Source: Roseiflexaceae bacterium UBA965 (GTDB lineage: Bacteria; Chloroflexota; Chloroflexia; Chloroflexales; Roseiflexaceae). From it: a DNA stretch of 13,045 nucleotides. The DNA lies in assembly GCA_002292925.1 (NCBI GenBank), contig DBCF01000227.1:1-13045 (forward strand), read 5' to 3'. A model generated the notes under the pieces. That model was not told the origin of the DNA. It ran no database searches and saw nothing but the letters and a program-made list of their open reading frames with translations. The translations under genes were made by a program, and so were the position numbers. This document shows, piece by piece, positions 7,105-13,045 of this stretch (its first letter is position 1; each line of letters starts with the position of its first letter).

Positions 7105-7656
7105 CTACCCGCGCAACGCCGCCTGCACCACATCGTCACTAGGATGATCGGCGATGCTCCGACTGTAATATGCCAAACGAAACTGCCCCGTCCGATCAAC
7201 CACAAATGTCGCAGGCATCTGCATCACATCACCGCCGATTGTGGCACCAGCACTAAACCCTTCACGAGTAATTTTGACCGCATCGATAGCTACTTGTGGC
7301 GCAAAAAACGCCCCCAGTCCAGCCCGACCCACACCAAATTGCTGGTACGTTTGCTGGTTTTGGTCAATCATGCACATGATATTAGGGGCATATTGTTGCA
7401 CAATAGCGCGCGCCTCGACGGCATCACCCATACCTACCGCCATCACGGTAAATTGCGGGTCAAGCGTCTGTTGTAAACTGGCTAACCTAGCCAGTGTCTT
7501 GCGACAAAACGGTCAGCCAAAATGCCGCAAAAACGAAATCACCAAGCCACCTTGTTGCCATGCGCTCTGCAAATCGTGTGCCACACCGTGGACATCTGTC
7601 ATGGTCAACTGAGGAGCGTTGTCACCAATCTGCCATCGTACTGTAGTATTTGTCAT
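7105..7656 (-). CDS. Selenocysteine-containing peroxiredoxin-like protein (AhpC/TSA family, UxxC)
   Basis: Predicted thioredoxin-fold redoxin, 183 residues if the in-frame TGA (7513-7515, codon 48) is read as selenocysteine. The N-terminus has IGDNAPQLTMTD (10-21), the usual GdxaPxf entry of AhpC/TSA proteins. It is followed by VISFLRHFG (39-47), U48, then PFC with C51. Homologous proteins have FGCPFC here, so the TGA replaces the first redox cysteine. After it the frame is open for 135 codons to TAG and keeps family features (MPATFVVDRTGQFRLAYY). A stem-loop fitting a bacterial SECIS lies just downstream of the TGA. It probably reduces a peroxide or disulfide in the cytoplasm, since no signal peptide is seen; the substrate is unknown. 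The ribosome site before ATG 7656 is weak (GAAAGAAG). The resemblance is to the AhpC-TSA_2/PRXL2 (SelU-like) branch, from memory of the motif. Alternatives are a nonsense mutation or a sequencing error, which I consider less likely. Confidence 0.85.
7477..7515 (-). promoter_or_regulatory. Candidate bacterial SECIS element with its TGA (selenocysteine codon)
   Basis: The UGA is at 7515-7513. In minus-strand direction 25 nt separate it from a GGU apical loop (7487-7485). The loop is closed by a perfect 8-bp stem, ACTGGCTA (7495-7488) with TAGCCAGT (7484-7477). A guanine at the start of a small loop and a UGA-to-loop distance in the range of about 16-37 nt are the accepted features of bacterial SECIS elements. 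The stem also forces an AGG arginine codon, which does not occur among the arginines of the oppF fragment. The bulged U of the E. coli fdhF element is not obvious. Confidence 0.75.
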
Positions 7657-7805
7657 GCACTGCTTCTTTCAAATTCCGACAATAATGTGTTGTTTACGCA
7701 TCTACGCGGTAAAAGTGATACGTATTTGCGATGCCACAGGATGTATGATTGCATGCATCGTGCTACAATGGTCAGAGACCATGTTCAGGCAAAAGGGAGG
7801 ACTCA
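7657..7805. other. Divergent intergenic region between the selenoprotein gene and ilvD
   Basis: The 149 bp serve two divergent genes. The ilvD side has an extended -10 promoter (7761-7769) and the ribosome site GGGAGG at 7795-7800. Toward the selenoprotein gene I found no convincing promoter. A TTTAC/GTAAA inverted repeat (7693-7697 and 7709-7713) and the palindrome TGCATGCA near 7750-7757 are the only other symmetrical elements. Confidence 0.45.
7764..7769 (+). promoter_or_regulatory. Extended -10 promoter for ilvD
   Basis: TGCTACAAT at 7761-7769 is a TGn plus TACAAT extended -10 element; no good -35 box lies 16-18 bp upstream, which extended -10 promoters tolerate. Transcription would start near 7776, about 30 nt before the ilvD ATG. 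An inverted repeat (ATGGTC, 3 nt, GACCAT; 7768-7782) covers the likely start point and could be an operator. Confidence 0.55.
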
Positions 7806-9488
7806 ATGAGCGATAATCGCCGCAGTCGAATCGTCACCGAAGGAGTGCAACGCACCCCCAACCGCGCCATGTTACGGGCAGTTGGATTCCAAGACGAAGA
7901 TTTTAGCAAACCCATTGTCGGGATTGCCAATGGTTATAGCAATCTCACCCCGTGTAACGATGGGCTCGACGTGTTGTCAAAAGCCGTCGCCAGCGCCATC
8001 AAAACCGCCGGCGGTATGCCCATGCTCTATGGCACGATTACGATTGCCGACGGTATCTCGATGGGCACCGAAGGGATGAAATATTCGCTGGTATCGCGTG
8101 AAGTCATCGCCGATGCCATCGAAACCGTCACCAATGGCCAATCGATGGATGGCGTCGTCACCGTCGGTGGCTGTGACAAAAACATGCCCGGTGCCATGAT
8201 TGCCATGGCGCGCCTCAACGTGCCATCAATCTTTGTGTATGGCGGCACCATTGAGCCCGGTAATCTCGATGGCGAAGACCTAACCATCGTCAGCGCCTTT
8301 GAAGCCGTCGGCCAATATAGCGCCGGCAAAATCGACGCTGCCCGTTTGCTCCAAGTCGAAAAAGCCGCCTGCCCGGGACCTGGCTCGTGTGGTGGCATGT
8401 ACACCGCCAACACCATGTCGTCGGCCATCGAAGCCATGGGGTTGAGCCTGCTCAACTCATCGACCATGTCGGCTGTGGCTCAAGAAAAAAACGACAGCGC
8501 CTATCAATCAGGCATCGCCGTGGTCAACGCCATCCGCAAGCAAATCTTGCCGGCTCAGATTTTGACCCGCAAAGCCTTTGAAAACGCCATCGCCGTCATC
8601 ATGGCCACCGGTGGCTCAACCAACGCCGTATTGCACTTGCTCGCCATCGCCCACGCCGCCAATGTATCACTTAATATCGACGATTTTGAGCGTATGCGGG
8701 CCCGCGTACCAGTGATTTGTGACCTCAAGCCCTCCGGGCGCTATGTGGCCACCGATTTGCACAAGGTGGGCGGTACCCCCCAGGTCATGAAGATTTTGCT
8801 CGAACGTGGCTTGCTCCATGGCGATGCCTTGACGATTACGGGCGAAACCATCGCCGAGTCGCTCAAATCTGTTCCTAGTACGCCTGACACCAATCAGACC
8901 GTGATTCGTCAATGGGACAACCCCATGTACGAACAAGGCCATTTGGCAATTTTGCGGGGCAATTTGGCCGAAGAAGGGTGTGTCGCCAAGATTTCGGGCG
9001 TCAAACAACCAGTCATCACCGGTCCAGCCCGGGTGTTTGATTCCGAAGAAGAATGTCTCGAGGTCATCCTCGCCAACAAAATCAACAAGGGTGATGTCCT
9101 CGTCATCCGTTACGAAGGTCCCAAAGGTGGTCCTGGTATGCGTGAAATGTTGGCACCAACCTCAGCCATCATCGGCGCTGGGCTCGGTGACTCAGTGGCA
9201 TTGATTACCGACGGACGTTTTTCGGGTGGCACGTACGGCATGTGTGTCGGTCACATTGCCCCTGAAGCCGCCGCTGGTGGCACGATTGCCTTGGTCAACG
9301 AAGGGGACTCGATTACCATTGATGCCTACCAACGATTGATCCAGCTCAATGTCAGCGATGCCGAGTTGGATGCCCGCCGCGCGGCATGGCAACCACGTCC
9401 CGCTCGCTACCGCCGCGGTGTGTTGGCCAAATACGCCAAGTTGGTGTCGAGTGCCAGCCTCGGCGCCGTCACCGACCTCGACCTCTAA
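7806..9488 (+). CDS. ilvD: Dihydroxy-acid dehydratase IlvD
   Basis: Dehydrates 2,3-dihydroxy-isovalerate and 2,3-dihydroxy-3-methylvalerate to the 2-keto acids that precede valine, leucine and isoleucine. It is cytoplasmic and has 560 residues, the normal length. Iron-sulfur cluster cysteines are C50 (PCNDGL), C123 (GGCDKNMPG) and C195 (GPGSCGGMYTANTM). The IlvD/Edd signature CDKNMPG and the late block LITDGRFSGGTYGMCVGH are intact. The frame is open back to 7749, but ATG 7806 is preceded by GGGAGG (7795-7800) at 5 nt, and MSDNRRSRIV fits the family N-terminus. It has its own promoter and a hairpin after its stop, so it is probably monocistronic. No other branched-chain synthesis gene is nearby. 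Its cluster type ([2Fe-2S] or oxygen-sensitive [4Fe-4S]) cannot be told. It is divergent from a likely peroxide- or thiol-handling selenoprotein, which may or may not be meaningful. Confidence 0.98.
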   Translation: MSDNRRSRIVTEGVQRTPNRAMLRAVGFQDEDFSKPIVGIANGYSNLTPCNDGLDVLSKAVASAIKTAGGMPMLYGTITIADGISMGTEGMKYSLVSREVIADAIETVTNGQSMDGVVTVGGCDKNMPGAMIAMARLNVPSIFVYGGTIEPGNLDGEDLTIVSAFEAVGQYSAGKIDAARLLQVEKAACPGPGSCGGMYTANTMSSAIEAMGLSLLNSSTMSAVAQEKNDSAYQSGIAVVNAIRKQILPAQILTRKAFENAIAVIMATGGSTNAVLHLLAIAHAANVSLNIDDFERMRARVPVICDLKPSGRYVATDLHKVGGTPQVMKILLERGLLHGDALTITGETIAESLKSVPSTPDTNQTVIRQWDNPMYEQGHLAILRGNLAEEGCVAKISGVKQPVITGPARVFDSEEECLEVILANKINKGDVLVIRYEGPKGGPGMREMLAPTSAIIGAGLGDSVALITDGRFSGGTYGMCVGHIAPEAAAGGTIALVNEGDSITIDAYQRLIQLNVSDAELDARRAAWQPRPARYRRGVLAKYAKLVSSASLGAVTDLDL

Positions 9489-9497
9489 AAAAACCAC

Positions 9498-9531
9498 ATC
9501 ATCCTCGGGAGCATGCGTTCCCGAGGATGAT
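9498..9531 (+). terminator. Hairpin downstream of ilvD
   Basis: Perfect 13-bp inverted repeat, arms 9498-9510 (atcatcctcggga) and 9519-9531 with an 8-nt loop, beginning 9 nt after the ilvD stop. On the plus strand it is not followed by a T-run. The T-run (complement of the A's at 9488-9494) lies on the side reached by minus-strand transcription. It probably stabilises or ends the ilvD message, and would terminate antisense transcription more efficiently. Confidence 0.65.
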
Positions 9532-9574
9532 AACCACAAAATAATGGTGTGTATTTTTCGTGATAGAAAAACCT

Positions 9575-10426
9575 ATGACTGCATATATTCAAGCCAGCGG
9601 GCTGGTACGTATTTTCCGTAGTAGTGACATCGAAACATTTGCCCTACAAGGACTAGACCTCACCGTCGCCCATGGCGAAATGGTGGCGCTGGTTGGTCCC
9701 TCTGGCGCCGGTAAATCGACGTTTCTCAATATGCTGGCCGGACTCGACCGTCCCGATGCCGGCACGTTGCAGGTAGGCGACCTCGATTTGGTAGCAGCCA
9801 ACGAACAGCTCCGGGCGCGTTACCGCCGATCACTGGTAGGATTCCTTTGGCAACAAACGACCCGCAATCTGGTGGCAGGGCTGACTGCCCGCGAAAACAT
9901 CGCCTTACCGGCATTACTGGCCGGTCACCCCTACGCCCAAACACTTACAACTGCCGACGAATTATTGGCGGCCGTCGAAATGTCAGCATTTGCCGACAGC
10001 GACCCCTTGCGCTTGTCGGGTGGCCAACAACAGCGCGTCGCATTGGCGACGGCCTTGGCCTGTCGGCCAACGTTGCTCCTAGCCGATGAGCCCACCGGCG
10101 AAGTCGATTGGGCCACGGCCCAACGGATTTTGGCGTTGCTCCACACCCTGCGCCAACAATATGGGTTGACGATTGTGCTGGTGACGCACGACCCGCGGGT
10201 CGCTGATAGCGCCGACCGTACCATTGCCATACGCGATGGGCGCACGAGTAGCGAAATCGGACAAGACGACATCGAAACCATCGTTATCGACAGCGTCGGT
10301 CGCCTACAAATCCCCCTCGAAATCCGCCAACGCCTCGGGATTGGCCAACGCGCTACCGTCGAAATCGTCGATGGCGTCATCCAAATCAAACCCGTGGCAC
10401 CCACTCAGACAGACCTCAAGCCATGA
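9575..10426 (+). CDS. LolD/MacB-type ABC transporter ATPase with C-terminal AbrB-like domain
   Basis: Cytoplasmic ATPase of an export- or lipoprotein-type ABC system, 283 residues, about 50 more than ordinary LolD-like proteins. Motifs are Walker A GPSGAGKST (41-49), Q-loop near Q93-Q94, signature RLSGGQQQR (146-154), Walker B LLLADEPTGEVD (167-178) and switch H205 (THD). The extra C-terminal part, about 234-272, reads like an AbrB/SpoVT/MazE swapped-hairpin unit: IVIDSVGRLQIPLEIRQRLG, then EIVDGVIQIKP. That fold usually binds DNA or dimerises; its role here is unknown. ATG 9575 was chosen over the in-frame GTG at 9560; neither has a good ribosome site, so the start is uncertain by five residues. 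It overlaps the next ATPase gene by ATGA, indicating coupled translation. No permease gene lies nearby. Confidence 0.88.
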   Translation: MTAYIQASGLVRIFRSSDIETFALQGLDLTVAHGEMVALVGPSGAGKSTFLNMLAGLDRPDAGTLQVGDLDLVAANEQLRARYRRSLVGFLWQQTTRNLVAGLTARENIALPALLAGHPYAQTLTTADELLAAVEMSAFADSDPLRLSGGQQQRVALATALACRPTLLLADEPTGEVDWATAQRILALLHTLRQQYGLTIVLVTHDPRVADSADRTIAIRDGRTSSEIGQDDIETIVIDSVGRLQIPLEIRQRLGIGQRATVEIVDGVIQIKPVAPTQTDLKP

Positions 10427-11124
10427 CAAAAATCTCAATACAACATGTCACGCGCATTTTTGGCAGCGGCGAAACGCAAGTCCGGGCCCTCAACGACGTC
10501 TCTGTCGAATTTCAGCATGGCAGTTTGATTGCACTGATGGGACCGAGTGGCAGTGGCAAAACCACCATGCTCAATATGATTGGGGCACTTGATCGCCCCG
10601 ATAGTGGCACGATTTTGCTCAATGCCAGTGATATTGGTGCGATGAATGAGAGCGAACGGGCCGTTTTTCGACGCGGGATTGGCTTTATTTTTCAACGCTT
10701 TGCCTTGATTCCGACTGCATCGGCCTACGAAAACATCGAATTTGCCCTGCGGATTGCCGATGTGCCCCGCCCTGTCTGGCGCGAACGCATTATGCAGACC
10801 TTGACTCAGCTCGATATCGCCGACCACGCCCACCACCGTCCCAACGAATTGTCGGGTGGCCAACAACAACGCGTCGCCATCGCCCGCGCCCTCGCCATCC
10901 ACCCCCAACTGTTGTTGGCAGATGAACCCACCGCCAACCTCGATGCCCAACGGGGTGCAGCGGTACTTACCTTATTTACTGAATTATGTCAATCCGGTGT
11001 AACGATTGTGATGTCGACCCACGACCCCGCCGCCGAGCGCTACGCCAGCCACGTCTGCCGCATGCGCAGTGGCCAAGTCGAACGCGTCGACGTACGGGCT
11101 ACAGCTTCCGCAACACAAAAATAA
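10423..11124 (+). CDS. LolD/MacB-type ABC transporter ATPase
   Basis: Cytoplasmic ATPase, 233 residues, the usual length for LolD/MacB/FtsE-like partners of FtsX-type permeases. Motifs are Walker A GPSGSGKTT (40-48), Q-loop Q91 (FIFQR), signature LSGGQQQR (143-150), Walker B LLLADEPTANLD (163-174) and switch H200 (STHD). The start ATG overlaps the TGA stop of the preceding ATPase gene (ATGA at 10423-10426). The two are co-transcribed and translationally coupled, and may form a heterodimer. The gene ends convergent with the MFS gene, overlapping it by 26 bp. The family's FtsX/MacB permease is absent from the window, so the substrate is unknown; lipoprotein sorting, peptide or drug efflux are the family options. 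Confidence 0.93.
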   Translation: MTKISIQHVTRIFGSGETQVRALNDVSVEFQHGSLIALMGPSGSGKTTMLNMIGALDRPDSGTILLNASDIGAMNESERAVFRRGIGFIFQRFALIPTASAYENIEFALRIADVPRPVWRERIMQTLTQLDIADHAHHRPNELSGGQQQRVAIARALAIHPQLLLADEPTANLDAQRGAAVLTLFTELCQSGVTIVMSTHDPAAERYASHVCRMRSGQVERVDVRATASATQK

Positions 11125-12358
11125 CCGACAACAAGCGCACAATTATCGAGCAGACAAATAACACGGCATAGTGGTTCAGCGTCACCCCAAACACCAAAAA
11201 CTCTTGGTGTTTGAGGAGCTCGGCGATCACACCACCGAGCAAGCCTGATACTACCACACCAATCCCCGACACCGCTCCATAGGCTGCCAAATAGGCGCCT
11301 TTGCCGGTACTAGGGGCGCGCGCCATCGATAAATTGGCGAATCCTTGGTTGATGCCAGGCCAAAAAATTCCCGCAAACAATGATGTGCCAAACAACGGCC
11401 ATAACCAATCTGGGGAGGACAAAAACCAGCCGATGGGCAGTGGCACCACACAAGCTGCACTTACCAACAAGACGATTTTGTCGCCATAGCGGTCTTGTAG
11501 TCGCCCCACAAAGGGAAAACAAATCATCGAGGCAATGCTCGTCACAATCCCCATATAGGCCAGGTCAGCAAAGTTCATATGCAAGGTATCGATACCATAC
11601 GCCGTAAAAAATGGGCCTGCAATCCCGACTGCGAATGCCCATGCTGTGGCCGACGCAATCAAGCGGCGATAATCGACATCAGCAAGCGGTGCCAAGAACA
11701 TCGTGCGCAAAGCAGGGTGCTCGCGCCGTTGCATCGGTGGCTCTGCTTGCAGGCGCAAGAGCACAAGTCCTACGGCTGCCACGATAAGCCCAAACCCGAG
11801 CGTGGCGGCATATGCGAGGCCTTCATTAGCATTTGTTTTGAAAAAGTCCAAGGCATACCCAGAAGCCAAACCAGCAACCATGGCAGCGAAACTTGCCACG
11901 GTATTGCGCACCCCGAAGTAGCGACCGCGGCGATGTGCAGGCACCAAATCAGTCATCCAACTGGTCCACGTATTGACGGCGATCCCCATTAATGCGGCCG
12001 AAATAAGTTGTAATACGACAAACAACGGCAACGAAATTGTTTGGGATAATTGCCAGAGCGGGAGCAATGCAATCGGAATCCACATGGCGCGACTGAGTCC
12101 CTCGCTCCACACCGACAACATGCGCCGCTCGCCGTTACGCTCTTCGAGGTAGGCTCCGAGTAACTGGAACAGTTGCGTGATAAACGGTAATGCCCCCAAT
12201 ACACCCAGAACCAATGGTCCAGCCCCCAAATACAACGCCAGACCAGTCACCAAGCCATTGGCGGTAATGCTAAAAAACACACTTGCCATGGCGCCTTCGA
12301 CAATCGAAAGTCGCAAGGCTGATTCACGCACTGCCGGAGTTAATTCACTCGATTGCAT
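11099..12358 (-). CDS. Major facilitator superfamily transporter
   Basis: Inner-membrane secondary transporter of 419 residues with about 12 hydrophobic segments. The first, following a short N-terminus, is ASVFFSITANGLVTGLALYLG. Characteristic MFS features are the loop VPAHRRGRYFGVRNTVASFAA after the fourth segment and the second-half loop GRLQDRYGDK, a form of the G-x-L-x-D-R-x-G-R/K signature. The substrate cannot be predicted; it most resembles putative efflux or uncharacterised MFS proteins. ATG 12358 is preceded by CAGGTAATT, a modest ribosome site, and an extended -10 promoter lies about 35 bp upstream. Its last 26 bp overlap the end of the ABC ATPase gene on the other strand, and no terminator is visible between the two. 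Confidence 0.9.
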   Translation of the reverse strand: MQSSELTPAVRESALRLSIVEGAMASVFFSITANGLVTGLALYLGAGPLVLGVLGALPFITQLFQLLGAYLEERNGERRMLSVWSEGLSRAMWIPIALLPLWQLSQTISLPLFVVLQLISAALMGIAVNTWTSWMTDLVPAHRRGRYFGVRNTVASFAAMVAGLASGYALDFFKTNANEGLAYAATLGFGLIVAAVGLVLLRLQAEPPMQRREHPALRTMFLAPLADVDYRRLIASATAWAFAVGIAGPFFTAYGIDTLHMNFADLAYMGIVTSIASMICFPFVGRLQDRYGDKIVLLVSAACVVPLPIGWFLSSPDWLWPLFGTSLFAGIFWPGINQGFANLSMARAPSTGKGAYLAAYGAVSGIGVVVSGLLGGVIAELLKHQEFLVFGVTLNHYAVLFVCSIIVRLLSVIFVLRKL

Positions 12359-12390
12359 AATTACCTGTGATCTGTAATAAAGCCTGCTCC

Positions 12391-12417
12391 ATCATACCAA
12401 ATTGTGATACCTGTAAA
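12391..12417 (-). promoter_or_regulatory. Promoter of the MFS transporter gene
   Basis: On the minus strand TTTACA (12412-12417) is followed after 15 bp by TATGAT (12391-12396). TGG directly before the -10 gives an extended -10 element. The inverted repeat TACCT-5 nt-AGGTA (12408-12422) overlaps the -35 box, and TACCTGT recurs at 12362-12368 near the start codon. Both are possible repressor sites. Confidence 0.55.
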
Positions 12418-12440
12418 AGGTACTCATGCTGACAAACGGC

Positions 12441-12468
12441 AGCGCGCCGGGAATATTCCCAGCGCGCT
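12441..12468 (-). terminator. Hairpin downstream of dnaJ-like gene
   Basis: Arms AGCGCGC (12441-12447) and GCGCGCT (12462-12468) pair perfectly, followed inward by one mismatch and GGGA/TCCC around an ATAT loop. It lies 22 nt after the stop of the dnaJ-like gene. The minus-strand bases after it (CGTTTGTC) make only a weak T-tract. It is probably the terminator of the chaperone gene, separating it from the MFS promoter. Confidence 0.65.
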
Positions 12469-12490
12469 TGTAGATCATACCTGTTGGCGA

Positions 12491-13045
12491 TTATTTCGTC
12501 ACATCACGCTTTTTTTGGAGTTGGGCAAACAGGTCACGCTCAGCATCAGTTAATTGTGTAGGCAACACTACATCAAGTTGCAAGTACAAATCACCACGTT
12601 GCGTCGGATTGCTCCGCAACGGCATCCCTTGATTGGGGATGCGGTGGGTAGTGCCGTTTTGCGAAAGGGGTGGGACTTTGAGTGTCAGTGATTTGCCACC
12701 CATGACTGGAATACGGATTTCGCCACCGAGGATCATATCGTACAAATCAACGGGGACTTTGGCGTACAAATCATGGTTGCGTCGTTCGATGCGCTGATGG
12801 GGTGCCATATTGACCACCACCACCAAATCACCACGACGCCCTCCACCATAGCCGGGGGCACCTTCATTGGCAATCCGGATTTTGCCGCCATGTTCGATAC
12901 CTGGGGGAATTTTGACGGTAATCGTTCGGGCTTGGCCATTGGCGGTATGGAACTGAAAGCGGCGATCAGTGCCAGTAAATGCTTCTTCGAGCGTGATTTC
13001 GACTTTTTGTTCGACATCTTGACCGGCAGCAGCGGCGCGACCACG
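12491..13045 (-). CDS. DnaJ/CbpA-type co-chaperone, C-terminal part (cut by window edge)
   Basis: The frame is open from the right edge to the stop at 12491, giving 184 residues. It is the substrate-binding half of an Hsp40. A Gly/Ala-rich end leads into QDVEQKVEITLEEAFTGTDR, then VKIPPGIEHGGKIRIANEG (beta-barrel domain I), and GDLVVVVNM and the DLYDMILGGEIRIPVMGGK block of domain II. It ends with the usual LTDAERDLFAQLQKKR. No CxxCxGxG zinc-finger repeats separate the Gly-rich part from domain I, so it is a type II (CbpA/DnaJ2) protein rather than canonical DnaJ. It should deliver unfolded clients to DnaK and stimulate its ATPase. The J domain with HPD lies outside the window. Reading only from the internal TTG at 12826 would give a misleading 111-residue protein. 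Confidence 0.93.
   Translation of the reverse strand, partial: RGRAAAAGQDVEQKVEITLEEAFTGTDRRFQFHTANGQARTITVKIPPGIEHGGKIRIANEGAPGYGGGRRGDLVVVVNMAPHQRIERRNHDLYAKVPVDLYDMILGGEIRIPVMGGKSLTLKVPPLSQNGTTHRIPNQGMPLRSNPTQRGDLYLQLDVVLPTQLTDAERDLFAQLQKKRDVTK

Noticed and set aside
7105..7446. The C-terminal 113 residues of the redoxin taken as a complete gene starting at 7446
   Set aside because: It would begin in the middle of a thioredoxin fold and lack the active site. The same frame continues upstream through the TGA to ATG 7656 with family-conserved sequence.
7513..7515. The TGA as an ordinary stop that makes a pseudogene
   Set aside because: No other lesion is present, the following 135 codons retain family motifs, and a SECIS-like hairpin sits at the right distance. 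It remains the main alternative if Sec machinery is absent.
8027..8467. 146-codon open frame on the minus strand inside ilvD
   Set aside because: It is a shadow of ilvD codon bias with no ribosome site or recognisable domain.
1..13045. tRNA or rRNA genes, CRISPR array, insertion sequence or phage genes
   Set aside because: None was seen: no cloverleaf or rRNA-like conserved stretches, no regularly spaced repeats, no transposase or integrase reading frames.

Overview
The window is a ~13 kb piece of a bacterial chromosome with tightly packed genes, moderate base composition and mostly Shine-Dalgarno-led starts. The organism is best guessed as a member of the Chloroflexota (Herpetosiphon/Chloroflexus-like). 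This rests on the very large Tat-type lipoprotein OppA, the enlarged OppC, and an ABC ATPase carrying a C-terminal AbrB-like domain. It is an inference from gene style, not from a marker gene. No RNA gene, insertion sequence, phage gene or CRISPR array was seen.

Positions 1-6413 (minus strand) hold a complete peptide-import operon in the order oppA-oppB-oppC-oppD-oppF, with oppF cut by the left edge. It is read from a near-consensus promoter (TTGACA, 17 bp, TACAAT) at 6556-6584. A perfect 11-bp hairpin lies between oppA and oppB and probably makes binding protein more abundant than the membrane and ATPase subunits. OppA binds peptide outside the membrane, OppB and OppC form the channel, and OppD and OppF hydrolyse ATP.

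Positions 6715-7656 (minus strand) hold a two-gene unit: a peroxiredoxin-like thioredoxin-fold protein followed by a small membrane-anchored protein. The redoxin gene is the highlight. It carries an in-frame TGA exactly where the family's first active-site cysteine belongs (FG-[TGA]-PFC). The frame stays open on both sides, and a perfect 8-bp stem with a GGU loop lies 25 nt after the TGA. This is the geometry of a bacterial SECIS element, so the gene most likely encodes a selenoprotein with a U-x-x-C active site. An annotation that treats TGA as stop would split or truncate it.

Positions 7806-9488 (plus strand) encode dihydroxy-acid dehydratase IlvD of branched-chain amino acid synthesis. It is divergent from the selenoprotein gene and has its own extended -10 promoter and a downstream hairpin. 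Positions 9575-11124 (plus strand) encode two overlapping LolD/MacB-type ABC ATPases with no permease in the window; the first has the AbrB-like tail.

Positions 11099-12358 (minus strand) encode an MFS transporter whose 3' end overlaps the second ATPase tail to tail. At the right edge (12491-13045, minus strand) is the C-terminal part of a DnaJ/CbpA co-chaperone lacking the zinc finger, followed by a hairpin.
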